NCBI GenBank assembly: GCA_018651745.1
Contig: JABIDL010000027.1
Location: forward strand, 1 to 64,000
Length of the DNA: 64,000 nt
Direction: 5' to 3'
From: Candidatus Neomarinimicrobiota bacterium
GTDB taxonomy: Bacteria; Fidelibacterota; Marinisomatia; Marinisomatales; TCS55
Below are positions 7,958 through 17,213 of this stretch, in pieces. The notes below the pieces were generated by a model. That model ran no database searches. It was not told where the DNA came from and worked only from the letters and a program-made list of their open reading frames with translations. Both the position numbers and the translations under genes were made by a program. The stretch's first letter is position 1; each line of letters starts with the position of its first letter.

Positions 7958-10362
7958 TGAAAAAAACAATCCAATTCGCTTTAAGCATTCTTATGATTTG
8001 CATTTCATTTGCCATGGGACAGGAACTTCAGGAAGTAACCCTCAAAGCTGTAAGCGTGGAGGGCAATATCACCACTTCTGACAATATGATTCGATATACA
8101 GCTGGATTGAAAGCCGAGCAGACCGTACGATTAAAAGATTTCTCGAATGCGGTTGACAGATTGTGGAAGCTGGGGTTATTTAAAAATATTCAAATTAAGG
8201 TGGAAGAAGATTCGCCGGATGGAATGTCTATACGAATTGAAGTGGAAGAGAACCCCATTCTTGGAGAAGTTGTATATAAAGAAAATAAAAAGATTAAGGA
8301 CCGCACCTTTCGCGATGAATTGGAATTTCGTAAAGGTCAACGGATTAAACCAGATTTGATCGCAAAATCTATCCGCTCTATTCAAAACCTATATGATGAA
8401 AAAGGATATTTAAACGCAGTTGTTTCTGCCGAACTGACCATACCAGAAAATATCTCTGCAGATGCAAGTACTTCAGAAAAAAATACACGGAATCTTATTT
8501 TCACTATTAAAGAGAATAAAAAAGTTAAAACGAGGAGAATTATTTTTGATGGTAATTCAGCATTTTCTGATCTCAGATTGCGCCGGGTTCTTTCAGAAAC
8601 AAAACAACAAAGATGGTATTTATTTTGGCGTCCTAGTTTTGATGAAGAAAAATTTGAAGAAGATAAACTAGCTTTAACTGGGTTTTACCGTAATAGAGGT
8701 TACCGTGATTTTAATATCTTGAGCGATTCGGTTTACTTTGATGATTCTGGAAAAAGATTGTATTTGCAAATAAATGTGCACGAAGGACCCAGATACAAAT
8801 ATCGAAACTTTACTTGGGATGGCCAATCTCTTTTTACTAGGGATATTTTGGAAAGTGCTCTTGGATTAGAAAAAGGCGATTTTTTCAGCGAAGAAGATTT
8901 AAACTTAGCGGTATTAGAAAAAGTTCAGTCGCTTTATCTTGATAAAGGTTACATCTATAGTCAAATTGAACCTCAAATTACTCCTGCAGGTGAAGACTCC
9001 CTGGATATTCATTTTGTGATAATTGAAAACCATCAAGTAAAAGTTCGAAACATATATGTTTATGGGAATACAAAAACGAGAGAAAATGTTATTCGAAGAG
9101 AATTAAAGATTTATCCGGGCGATATATTTAATCGTAAAACATTACAGCGAAGTGTTAGAGATTTGTTTGTACTGAATTTTTTCGAAAATGTTGTTCCCGA
9201 TGTTTCTCGAGTAAATGAAGATGAAGTAGATCTTGAATTTACAGTGGCTGAGAAACCTACAGACGAAATTACGGCTAGCGTTGGTATTACCGGTGCATAC
9301 GGAATGGAAGGCGGCGGAAGTGTTAATATGAAAAATTTCCGAGGGTTAGGCCAACAATTTGGGATATTTTTTAAAGTGGGGTCTCAATATAGTGTGTATA
9401 ACCAAGACCCGGGGAAATACCAGTCATTCAGCCTTCGATTTGTTGACCCAATGATTTTTGATTCACCCAATAGGATTGGCTTTAGTTTAAGTTATTCATA
9501 TCGCGGATCTGCAACTCAATATTATTTCCCCCTAGACATTCTTGTACGAGGTGGATCTATAGAATGGGGTCGAAGATTCAAATGGCCCGACGATTATTTT
9601 AGTGGATATTGGATTTTTCGAACGCAAAAGAAGGATTATCAAGGTACCGATGAGGATCTTGAAACTTATTTAAATGGAATTACTAGCACAGTTGGATTAA
9701 ATATAACCCAAGTTTTATCCCGGAATAGCCATGACAGAGCAGAATTTCCGACACGAGGATCAAAGCTATCCCTAGTTTCAACCTTATCTGGAGGCATTCT
9801 TGGAGGGAACGAAGACTTTCATAAACATGTTTTGAATTTAGAATGGTATACACCTACATTCTGGAAATTCGTATTAATGAGCTCTTTCAAAATGGGCGTT
9901 ATCCGTCCTATGGGGTCTTCAGGAGATGAGGTTTCTATTGTGCCCTTTGATGAAAAATTTATCATGGGCGGCAATGGAATACCCTATGGTACAATGTTAA
10001 GAGGATATCGTGACAATGCGGTTGGGCCAAGAACTTCAAGTGGGTCTCCTTTAGGTGGTAGTGCTATGCTTAAATTCACCTCTGAATTCAGGATTCCTAT
10101 TTCTGAAAGTCCTGTAGTATATGGATTAGCTTTTGCAGAAATGGGGAATGTTTGGGATGATCAAAATATGTCAGAACCATATTATTTAGATCGTTCTGGA
10201 GCATTAGATTTGAAGAGATCTGTTGGCGTAGGAATCCGATTTTTTATGCCAATGATTGGTATGCTTGGTTTTGATTACGGATATGGTTTTGATGACGCCG
10301 ATGGAGATGGTAATAAAGAAGGCTGGATGGCAACCATTATTTTTGGACAAGGGAATTATTAA
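7957..10362 (+). CDS. bamA: Outer membrane protein assembly factor BamA
   Basis: The 801-residue protein has a signal peptide (MKKTIQFALSILMICISFAM...). A string of POTRA domains spans roughly residues 27-430, visible as repeats such as VKTRRIIFDGNSAFSDLRLR, VKVRNIYVYGNTKTRENVIR and a VLNFFENV-type end. A surface-antigen (Omp85) barrel follows, with the expected loop-6 region (GTMLRGYRDNAVGP) and the final strand FDYGYGFDDADGD...TIIFGQGNY. It inserts beta-barrel proteins into the outer membrane. One-base overlap with uppS and immediate proximity to ompH and lpxD match the conserved envelope operon. Confidence 0.96.
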   Translation: MKKTIQFALSILMICISFAMGQELQEVTLKAVSVEGNITTSDNMIRYTAGLKAEQTVRLKDFSNAVDRLWKLGLFKNIQIKVEEDSPDGMSIRIEVEENPILGEVVYKENKKIKDRTFRDELEFRKGQRIKPDLIAKSIRSIQNLYDEKGYLNAVVSAELTIPENISADASTSEKNTRNLIFTIKENKKVKTRRIIFDGNSAFSDLRLRRVLSETKQQRWYLFWRPSFDEEKFEEDKLALTGFYRNRGYRDFNILSDSVYFDDSGKRLYLQINVHEGPRYKYRNFTWDGQSLFTRDILESALGLEKGDFFSEEDLNLAVLEKVQSLYLDKGYIYSQIEPQITPAGEDSLDIHFVIIENHQVKVRNIYVYGNTKTRENVIRRELKIYPGDIFNRKTLQRSVRDLFVLNFFENVVPDVSRVNEDEVDLEFTVAEKPTDEITASVGITGAYGMEGGGSVNMKNFRGLGQQFGIFFKVGSQYSVYNQDPGKYQSFSLRFVDPMIFDSPNRIGFSLSYSYRGSATQYYFPLDILVRGGSIEWGRRFKWPDDYFSGYWIFRTQKKDYQGTDEDLETYLNGITSTVGLNITQVLSRNSHDRAEFPTRGSKLSLVSTLSGGILGGNEDFHKHVLNLEWYTPTFWKFVLMSSFKMGVIRPMGSSGDEVSIVPFDEKFIMGGNGIPYGTMLRGYRDNAVGPRTSSGSPLGGSAMLKFTSEFRIPISESPVVYGLAFAEMGNVWDDQNMSEPYYLDRSGALDLKRSVGVGIRFFMPMIGMLGFDYGYGFDDADGDGNKEGWMATIIFGQGNY

Positions 10363-10381
10363 ACATTACAAGGAGATAAAT

Positions 10382-10927
10382 GTGATTAAATCAATAAAAC
10401 AAACGCTGCTGGTTCTGGGGTTTTTATTAATCCCCGTATTTGCAAATGCTCAAATGCAAATTGGTTTTGTACAATCTGATCGTATTCGTGCTGAATATGA
10501 GGAATTCAAGGATGCAGAATCCCAATTGCAGATGGAGTATCAAAAAGTGCAGGAAGAATATAGATTAATGCTTACCCAGCTTGACAGCATGAACCAAGCA
10601 TTTGAGGCTCAAAGGCTTATGAGTTCACCTGAGTGGCGTCGTGAAAAGGAGCAAGAGGTTCAAGACGCAGAAAGAATGATCCAAGTTTTTCAAGCGCAAA
10701 AAATTGGTCCTGAAGGTGAATTATATCGCCGTCAAGCCCAGTTGGAATTTGAGATATTAACAAAGGTTAAAAGGGCAGTTGATAAAGTTGCCGCCACTAA
10801 GAAGTTTGATTATATCATTGATGGCTCTGTTGCCCTCTTGTATGGGAACCCCACTCATGATTTAACCGACGATGTCCTCTTTGAATTGAGAAAATATAGT
10901 CTACCGGAATCTTCTGATTCTAAGTAA
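10382..10927 (+). CDS. OmpH/Skp-family periplasmic chaperone
   Basis: This protein has about 181 residues. I place the start at GTG 10382, because AAGGAG lies just upstream and a good signal peptide begins there (SIKQTLLVLGFLLIPVFANA). The longer frame from 10256 would run inside bamA. The mature protein begins QMQIGFVQSDRIRAEYEEF, the usual OmpH opening, followed by long charged helical stretches (residues about 45-140) that form the coiled tentacles of Skp. It holds unfolded outer membrane proteins on their way to BamA, the adjacent upstream gene. Confidence 0.93.
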   Translation: MIKSIKQTLLVLGFLLIPVFANAQMQIGFVQSDRIRAEYEEFKDAESQLQMEYQKVQEEYRLMLTQLDSMNQAFEAQRLMSSPEWRREKEQEVQDAERMIQVFQAQKIGPEGELYRRQAQLEFEILTKVKRAVDKVAATKKFDYIIDGSVALLYGNPTHDLTDDVLFELRKYSLPESSDSK

Positions 10928-10939
10928 GTAGCACTCGGC

Positions 10940-11941
10940 GTGTTTACTCTCAAGGAAATAGCGACCTTGGTTAACGGAGAAGTTGTAGGAGATGGCGATG
11001 TACTTATTACAGGAGTTTCTGACATTCGCAATTCAAAACCCGGAACCATTACCTTTTTAAATGGACGGAAATACATGGAATATTCCTATTCGTCCAAAGC
11101 ATCAGCAATAGTTACGAATGAAAAAGAGATTCTAGGAAATATGGATGGAATCTTCGTGGATGATGTACGCATTTGTATGGCTAAAATAATTAAACAATTT
11201 GCTCCTGAGTTAAAAGTAAAACCCGGTTTAAATAAAACTGCCAAAATTGCTTCAAGCGCAACCATAGGAAAAAATGTATCGGTTGGACCTTTTGCCGTTA
11301 TTGAAACTGACGTTCAAATTGGCGACAATACGAACATAGGTGCACAAGCGGTTATTGAAGAAGGTGTAATTATAGGTTCAAATGTTAGTATACATTCAGG
11401 AGTGAAAGTATATAAAAATTGTAAGATTGGCAGTCAAGTCACCATTTTTTCAGGTACGGTAATTGGAGCTGACGGATTCGGATTTGTGACAGAAAATGAT
11501 TATCCATTTAGAATCCCTCAAATTGGTCGGGTGATAATCCGAGATAAAGTAGAAATTGGTCCCAATTGTTCAATTGATCGAGGAACAATAGGAGATACAA
11601 TTATCGGAGAGGGATCAAAATTTGATGGCCAAATACATATTGGACACAATGTTCAAATTGGCAAGGGGTGTCTTTTTGCCGGACATTCTGCTATTGGAGG
11701 TAGTACAATTATAGGGGATTACTGTATGTTCGGCGGAAAAAGCACAGCAACAGATCATATTACAGTTGGGGACAAATCTATGGTTGCTGCAGTATCAGCG
11801 GTAATGAAATCTGTGCCAGGCGGAGAGATTTATAGCGGGCGCCCTGCACGAAAACTTCGCGATCAACAGAAAAAAGATGCTGTATTAACTCAAATTTCAG
11901 GATTGAAAAAACGACTTAGAAAGTTGGAGGAGAATTCCTAA
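10940..11941 (+). CDS. lpxD: UDP-3-O-(3-hydroxyacyl)glucosamine N-acyltransferase LpxD
   Basis: The 333-residue protein has the LpxD N-terminal domain (FTLKEIATLVNGEVVGDGDV, residues 2-21). A left-handed beta-helix of hexapeptide repeats follows (about 105-310), including DGFGFV and the HIGHNVQIG segment with the catalytic His. A short coiled C-terminus (LKKRLRKLEE) ends the protein. It catalyses the third step of lipid A synthesis. The start is GTG at 10940, 12 bases after ompH. lpxC follows 17 bases later. Confidence 0.97.
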   Translation: MFTLKEIATLVNGEVVGDGDVLITGVSDIRNSKPGTITFLNGRKYMEYSYSSKASAIVTNEKEILGNMDGIFVDDVRICMAKIIKQFAPELKVKPGLNKTAKIASSATIGKNVSVGPFAVIETDVQIGDNTNIGAQAVIEEGVIIGSNVSIHSGVKVYKNCKIGSQVTIFSGTVIGADGFGFVTENDYPFRIPQIGRVIIRDKVEIGPNCSIDRGTIGDTIIGEGSKFDGQIHIGHNVQIGKGCLFAGHSAIGGSTIIGDYCMFGGKSTATDHITVGDKSMVAAVSAVMKSVPGGEIYSGRPARKLRDQQKKDAVLTQISGLKKRLRKLEENS

Positions 11942-11958
11942 CATTCGGAAGGTAGAAT

Positions 11959-12888
11959 ATGGAAAGAAACCAGAAAACAATAGCTAAATCTGCTTCTTGT
12001 ATTGGTGTCGGTCTTCATACCGGAGTTGAGAGTACAATAACCTTTAAACCAGCGCCAGAGGATTATGGTATTCGATTTGCTAGAACAGATGTTACGGGTT
12101 GTCCTGAGATCAGAGCTGATATTGAACATGTAGTCGATATTTCACGGGGGACGACCATCGAAGAAAATGGAGTTAGAATCCAAACTGTAGAGCATGCTCT
12201 TGCCGCAGTTACCGGTCTTAGAATTGATAATATTCTAATTGAGCTAACCGAAAAAGAAGCCCCCGTTATGGATGGAAGTGCAAAAGATTTTGTTGATGTA
12301 ATTATGGATGCTGGCATTGTTGAACAATCGAAGTCTCGATCTGTTCTCGTTATTGATAAACCTGTTATGTATTCTGACCCTAAAAAAGAAATTGATATTC
12401 ATGTTGTTCCTTCAGATCGCTTTAGAATTACGTTTATGGTTGACTATTCTCTTCCTCAATTAGGTACACAGTACGAAGCAATCTATAATATGGCTGAAGA
12501 TTTTGCAGAAGAAGTAGCACCCGCTAGAACGTTTTGTTTTTTAAGCGAAGTGGAAATGTTGAAAGAAAAAGGGCTTATTAAAGGTGGTAGTTTGGATAAT
12601 GCTATTGTAATTGTTGATAAAGAAATTGATATAAAAGAAGTGAATAGTTTGCAAAAAGAGTTTGGTGTCCAAGAAGCGATAAGTTTAGGAGCCAATGGTA
12701 TCCTGAATGGAAAAGTTTTAAGATTCAAAAATGAACCAGTGAGGCATAAAGCGTTGGATTTAATAGGTGATCTAGCATTACTTGGTAGACCCATCCAAGG
12801 GCATGTAACCGCCGCCAGAAGTGGTCATGCGAGCAATGTTGAGTTTGTAAAAATGATCCGCAGTCAATACCTGTCAGTATTTAATTAA
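11959..12888 (+). CDS. lpxC: UDP-3-O-acyl-N-acetylglucosamine deacetylase LpxC
   Basis: The protein has 309 residues. Zinc and catalytic motifs are present: QTVEHALAAVTGL (His), MDGSAKDFVD, RTFCFLSEVE, KGGSLDNAIV, RHKALDLIGDLALLG (His and Asp) and GHVTAARSGHASN (catalytic His). LpxC performs the committed deacetylation of lipid A synthesis in the cytosol. In many Bacteroidetes LpxC is fused to FabZ. Here it ends on its own stop, and a separate fabZ starts 20 bases later with a GGAGG site. Confidence 0.97.
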   Translation: MERNQKTIAKSASCIGVGLHTGVESTITFKPAPEDYGIRFARTDVTGCPEIRADIEHVVDISRGTTIEENGVRIQTVEHALAAVTGLRIDNILIELTEKEAPVMDGSAKDFVDVIMDAGIVEQSKSRSVLVIDKPVMYSDPKKEIDIHVVPSDRFRITFMVDYSLPQLGTQYEAIYNMAEDFAEEVAPARTFCFLSEVEMLKEKGLIKGGSLDNAIVIVDKEIDIKEVNSLQKEFGVQEAISLGANGILNGKVLRFKNEPVRHKALDLIGDLALLGRPIQGHVTAARSGHASNVEFVKMIRSQYLSVFN

Positions 12889-12907
12889 ATTTATATAGGA
12901 GGATAAG

Positions 12908-13363
12908 ATGGGGAATAACAATACCCTTGATATCAACGAAATCCTCCGGTTAATTCCACATCGATATCCTTTTGTTTTTATTGATAAGATTGTCGAGATG
13001 GTTCCGGGGAAACAAATTGTTGCTATAAAAAATGTCACAATAAATGAACCATATTTCCAAGGGCATTTCCCAGGATCGCCGATTGTTCCAGGTGTATTGA
13101 TTTTAGAAGCTATGTGTCAGGCGGGATGTTTTGCTTTATTGTACAATCTGAAAGACCCGTTAAAAACAAATTTACATTTATCTCAGGTTGAAAAACTCAA
13201 ACTCAGAAAACCAGTTGTCCCGGGAGACCAAATGAAATTTGTTGTTCAATTGCTTAAAAGAAAACTCGGAGCATGTAAATTTTATGGTGAAGTTTTTGTC
13301 GATGACACGTTGGTTGCAGAAGCTTCCTTTATGGCCAATCTAACCGAGCGCGCAGGTACCTAA
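12908..13363 (+). CDS. fabZ: 3-hydroxyacyl-ACP dehydratase FabZ
   Basis: The protein has 151 residues and a hot-dog fold. LIPHRYPFVFIDKI is the family opener. FQGHFPGSPIVPGVLILEAM holds the catalytic His and, further on, Glu. It dehydrates 3-hydroxyacyl-ACP in fatty acid elongation and competes with LpxA/LpxD for the 3-hydroxyacyl-ACP pool, which explains its place between lpxC and lpxA. GGAGG precedes the ATG. Its stop is only 13 bases before the probable N-terminal segment of LpxA. Confidence 0.97.
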   Translation: MGNNNTLDINEILRLIPHRYPFVFIDKIVEMVPGKQIVAIKNVTINEPYFQGHFPGSPIVPGVLILEAMCQAGCFALLYNLKDPLKTNLHLSQVEKLKLRKPVVPGDQMKFVVQLLKRKLGACKFYGEVFVDDTLVAEASFMANLTERAGT

Positions 13364-13391
13364 TATTTCATCTTTAATTCATTCCACAGCA

Positions 13392-14138
13392 TTGATTCAT
13401 TCCAATGCTGAGCTTGGAAACAATGTTTCTATTGGTCCTTATTCCATAGTAGAGGAAGGTGTACAAATTGGGGATGATACTGTAGTTGGTAATTATACAA
13501 CGATAAAAAATGGAACTTCAATAGGAAAACAATGCAATATTTTTCATAATTGCAGTATTGGTGAAATCCCTCAAGATCTCAAGTTTAAAGGGGAAGAAAC
13601 ACAGGTTGAAATTGGCGATAATGTTATTATTCGTGAATCAGTAACTATTAATCGAGGGACAGTAGAGCGCGGGAAAACATCAATCGGGAATAATGTATTG
13701 TTAATGGCAACTGTTCATATTGCTCATGACTGCATTATTGAAGACAATGTTATTATGTCCAATTTAACAACTTTGGGAGGACATGTGACAATTGAAGAAT
13801 GGGCGGTTTTAGGAGGGTGTGTTCTTGTGCATCAATTTACCACAATCGGAGCACATGCTTTTGTTGGTGGCGGTTTTCGAACCGTCCAGGATGTGCCACC
13901 ATTTATTCTCGTGGCAGGAGAGCCACTTAAGTTTAAGGGCCTAAACAAAATAGGGCTTAAAAGACGAGGATTTAATGATCAAACTATTGCAAGTATAAAA
14001 AAAGCTTATCAAATGATTTATAAATCTAAATTATCGAGAAAAGAATCCGTTGAATTATTACGAAATGATATGAATAATATACCGGAAGTAATGCAGGTGG
14101 TTGAATTTATAGAATCAAGTGACCGTGGAATTATTTAA
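13392..14138 (+). CDS. lpxA: UDP-N-acetylglucosamine O-acyltransferase LpxA
   Basis: The protein has 248 residues from TTG 13392. The beta-helix repeats (GNNVSIGPYSIVEEGVQIGD), GEIPQDLKF, IRESVTINRGT, AHIAHDCII-type catalytic His region, HQFTTIGAHAFVGGG and the C-terminal helical part (GLKRRGF...SDRGII) all match LpxA. It adds the first acyl chain to UDP-GlcNAc. The start is uncertain: upstream in frame, codons read SLIHSTA before LIHSNAELG, resembling the normal LpxA N-terminus, but no ATG, GTG or TTG exists before 13392. A rare ATT start at 13377 or 13365 is possible. Confidence 0.95.
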   Translation: MIHSNAELGNNVSIGPYSIVEEGVQIGDDTVVGNYTTIKNGTSIGKQCNIFHNCSIGEIPQDLKFKGEETQVEIGDNVIIRESVTINRGTVERGKTSIGNNVLLMATVHIAHDCIIEDNVIMSNLTTLGGHVTIEEWAVLGGCVLVHQFTTIGAHAFVGGGFRTVQDVPPFILVAGEPLKFKGLNKIGLKRRGFNDQTIASIKKAYQMIYKSKLSRKESVELLRNDMNNIPEVMQVVEFIESSDRGII

Positions 14139-14159
14139 TTAAAAGCGTGGATATATTTA

Positions 14160-14876
14160 ATGATCATAAAAAATTATTTATTTTCCATAATTTTATCTCA
14201 ATCTCTGACCTTTTCGCAATGGATTTCCTTTGATTTAAGTTCTATTCCTGTCTCTCTTTTTCAAGAACAAGTGGAACCTTTTACTCGGAGTATATCCTTT
14301 ATGATTGGGCATCCCGTTACCTCTACTATTTCTGAAAATAATCGATTTCAAGGAGGGGTTTCTTTTGGTATGGCATTGGATCTATCTAACAAGACATTTA
14401 ATACAAATCCACTTTCCGGATTTCCCTCGCTACATGGATCATTTCTAGTTACCGAAAATTTGAGATTAAATGGAGCAATCAGCGGGTTTAGTTCAGGGAA
14501 TGATATGGTTCAGGTATCAAGTTACGGATTGGATTTACTGCTTAGTAAAGAAAACAATAATTCTATTAACATGTTAATGAATTTCGGGTATTTAGATGGA
14601 CCCTCAGATTTCCGGTGTCGCACTATTCATAGCTCTATTAACAGAATGATTGAAACACGATTTATTCCAATTGAATATGGGGTTGGTATAAATTTTTATA
14701 GTGCTCATATTTCCCAAACACTCTCAAATGAGATTCCGAATAAAATAAAAGGACAAACCAATTTTGTATTTGTTGGATTAAAATGGCCGATAAACAAATG
14801 GGAAATTGGTACAAATGTAATTTTTCATCCGAATACAATATTTATTTCAATTGATTTGTTAAAGGGCTTCAGATGA
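14160..14876 (+). CDS. Exported protein of unknown function, probably a small outer membrane barrel
   Basis: The 238-residue protein begins with a hydrophobic signal-like segment (MIIKNYLFSIILSQSLTFSQ). The rest alternates short amphipathic strands and turns (SFGMALDLSN; LRLNGAISGF; INMLMNFGYLD; FVFVGLKWPI), which suggests an 8-10 strand barrel. I do not recognise a family. It sits between lpxA and dxr and overlaps dxr by four bases (ATGA), so it is expressed with the lipid A and isoprenoid genes. Most envelope clusters lack a gene here, so a lineage-specific envelope role is plausible but unproven. Confidence 0.7.
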   Translation: MIIKNYLFSIILSQSLTFSQWISFDLSSIPVSLFQEQVEPFTRSISFMIGHPVTSTISENNRFQGGVSFGMALDLSNKTFNTNPLSGFPSLHGSFLVTENLRLNGAISGFSSGNDMVQVSSYGLDLLLSKENNNSINMLMNFGYLDGPSDFRCRTIHSSINRMIETRFIPIEYGVGINFYSAHISQTLSNEIPNKIKGQTNFVFVGLKWPINKWEIGTNVIFHPNTIFISIDLLKGFR

Positions 14877-16024
14877 TGCCCAAAAGAATTACAATTTTGG
14901 GCTCAACAGGGTCTATCGGTATTAATGCAATACAAGTCATTGATGCTCTGGGCGAAGAATATCGTATCGATTATTTGTCTGCTAATACCAATTCAGAAAA
15001 ACTAATCGAACAGGCTTTGTTATTAAGACCGAAAGCTGTTTGCATTGTTGATGAAGATTCATCGACAATTGTTCAGAGCCGGTTACATAATGAATCTATT
15101 GAAGTGTTAACAGGTCGAGATGGTCTGCTACATGTAGCAACTCAAAAAGTTGATATTCTGTTAAATGGATTGGTAGGGTCAGCGGGAATGGAACCGACTT
15201 TGAAAGCAGTTGAAGCAGGTACTAATGTTGCATTGAGTAATAAGGAAAGTCTTGTCATGGCAGGGCAGCTAATTGAAAACGCAAAAACGAAATCCGGCGC
15301 TGAAATTTTCCCGGTTGATAGTGAACATTCTGCTATTTGGCAATGTCTAAAAGGCGAATTAATGGCTGATGTAAATAAGTTGATTCTTACAGGAAGCGGA
15401 GGTCCGTTTAGAGAAAGGGACATCAATACTTTTTCTAATATTTCGCCCGAAGAAGCGCTTAATCATCCAAACTGGGATATGGGAAAAAAAATAACCATTG
15501 ATTCGGCTACAATGATGAATAAAGGACTTGAAGTCATTGAAGCACATTGGTTGTTTGGTACAAAACCGGATGATATAGACATTATCGTCCACCCTCAATC
15601 AATTATTCATTCGATGGTGGAATTTTCTGACGGCTCAGTAAAAGCACAAATGGGTGTTCCCGATATGAAAATACCAATTCAATATGCCATTACCTATCCA
15701 CGGCATAAACCATCAAGTTGGGAATCTTTGGATTTGCTTTCAAATCAAAATTTAACATTTCAAGCTAAAGATATTGTAAGATTTCCATGCATTCAGTTAG
15801 CATACGATGCATTGCATAAAGGCGGCACAGCACAGGCTGTTTTAAATGTGGCAAATGAACATGCTGTCTATCGGTTTTTAGATGGTAGCATATCATTTAC
15901 GGATATTCCCAGGATTGTGGAAGGTGCATGTGAATTACACGAATATTCAGAAAATCCGGACCTTGACAACATTATTCAATTAGAACGGTGGACTAAAAAT
16001 TTTGTTGTAAACTTCCGCCCATGA
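14873..16024 (+). CDS. dxr: 1-deoxy-D-xylulose 5-phosphate reductoisomerase
   Basis: The protein has 383 residues. The NADPH loop is ILGSTGSIGINAIQVID near the N-terminus. Active-site segments are NKESLVMAGQ, FPVDSEHSAIWQCL, LTGSGGPFRERD, ATMMNKGLEVIEAHWLF and VHPQSIIHSMVEF. It commits carbon to the non-mevalonate isoprenoid pathway, feeding UppS at the head of the same cluster. It starts four bases inside the preceding gene. rseP follows after 19 bases. Confidence 0.97.
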   Translation: MMPKRITILGSTGSIGINAIQVIDALGEEYRIDYLSANTNSEKLIEQALLLRPKAVCIVDEDSSTIVQSRLHNESIEVLTGRDGLLHVATQKVDILLNGLVGSAGMEPTLKAVEAGTNVALSNKESLVMAGQLIENAKTKSGAEIFPVDSEHSAIWQCLKGELMADVNKLILTGSGGPFRERDINTFSNISPEEALNHPNWDMGKKITIDSATMMNKGLEVIEAHWLFGTKPDDIDIIVHPQSIIHSMVEFSDGSVKAQMGVPDMKIPIQYAITYPRHKPSSWESLDLLSNQNLTFQAKDIVRFPCIQLAYDALHKGGTAQAVLNVANEHAVYRFLDGSISFTDIPRIVEGACELHEYSENPDLDNIIQLERWTKNFVVNFRP

Positions 16025-16043
16025 TTTTGGAGAAAAACATAAT

Positions 16044-17213
16044 ATGACAACACTTTGGGCAACAATTTTTGTGTTAGGGATTTTGGTCCTCGTACACGAG
16101 CTAGGTCATTATTTAGCCGCACGATCCGTGGGAGTTCGTGTTGATAGATTTTCAATCGGCTTCCCTCCTAGACTGATAACATTTACATCTGTTGATAACG
16201 GGTGGAATTTCAATATATTTTTCTATAAACGAGATGAATCCGGCAAACTAATTTGGTCGCCAATTATAGAAAAGTTCATAGCGTCTAATCAAAAAATTGG
16301 TAGCGGTACCGAATATTGTTTGGCCCTTATTCCATTTGGAGGATACGTAAAAATGGCTGGAACAATTGATGAAAGTCTTGATTCAGAAATTGAAAATAAA
16401 CCCTATGAATTAATGAGCAAATCTCATCTAGCTCAAACGTGGGTAATGAGTGCGGGGATATTGATGAATATATTACTGGCATTTATTTTATTTACAGGTG
16501 TGAGTTGGCACACAGGCTTACCGGAAGCAATTGATGCGCCTGTTGTTCATGAGGTTATTTCAAATTTACCGGCAGAAAAAGCTGGTTTGCTCATTGGTGA
16601 CAAAATTACAGCGATTGATGATGCAGAGATTAATTCTTGGTCAGATCTTTCTGAGGTTATTCACTTATTGCCAAATACGGAAATTTCATTAGAATGGGAA
16701 CGAGATGGATCAATCCTGACCAAACAAATAACCACCTCTTTTCAAGTAAATCCTGCTACAGGAGACACCTTGGGCGCAATCGGTATTCTTCCTGAAATAA
16801 TCTATAATCCAATAAATTTTCAGACAGCAGCATCGTTAGGATTTCTTTCCACGGTTAACGGGTTTGGGATGATTATTAATACTCTTAGGATGCTGTTTTC
16901 CGGTCAGGCATCACCCAAAGAATTGGGCGGACCTATTATGATTGCTAAACTTGCTGGAAAATTCGCAGAGAGAGGATGGGTAGATTTACTTGTTTTTATG
17001 GCGCTTATATCAGTGAATTTAGCTTTTATAAATATTCTACCAATTCCTGGGTTGGATGGCGGACATATTTTGATTACTATAATTGAAGTGGTAATACGAA
17101 GACCATTGACCATTAAAACACGTATGCTTATTCAGCAGGTTGGAATGGTATTTCTTTTATTGCTTATGGCAACTGTATTCTTTAATGATTTTTCTCGCCT
17201 TTTGGGTAACTGA
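16044..17213 (+). CDS. rseP: RIP site-2 zinc metalloprotease RseP
   Basis: The protein has 389 residues. The first membrane helix carries HELGH (His18, Glu19, His22). A PDZ domain lies around residues 170-245 (VISNLPAEKAGLLIGDKITA). The third zinc ligand is in NILPIPGLDGGHI near the C-terminus. It cuts membrane-anchored anti-sigma factors and signal-peptide remnants within the inner membrane. There is an insert between helix 1 and helix 2 (about residues 50-80, KRDESGKLIWSP) longer than in the E. coli protein. The last 32 bases overlap, in antisense, the end of the DUF3108 gene. Confidence 0.95.
   Translation: MTTLWATIFVLGILVLVHELGHYLAARSVGVRVDRFSIGFPPRLITFTSVDNGWNFNIFFYKRDESGKLIWSPIIEKFIASNQKIGSGTEYCLALIPFGGYVKMAGTIDESLDSEIENKPYELMSKSHLAQTWVMSAGILMNILLAFILFTGVSWHTGLPEAIDAPVVHEVISNLPAEKAGLLIGDKITAIDDAEINSWSDLSEVIHLLPNTEISLEWERDGSILTKQITTSFQVNPATGDTLGAIGILPEIIYNPINFQTAASLGFLSTVNGFGMIINTLRMLFSGQASPKELGGPIMIAKLAGKFAERGWVDLLVFMALISVNLAFINILPIPGLDGGHILITIIEVVIRRPLTIKTRMLIQQVGMVFLLLLMATVFFNDFSRLLGN

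Noticed and set aside
12483-12794. Minus-strand ORF of 103 codons inside lpxC
   Set aside because: It is a shadow of lpxC on the other strand, with no ribosome-binding site or recognisable protein features.
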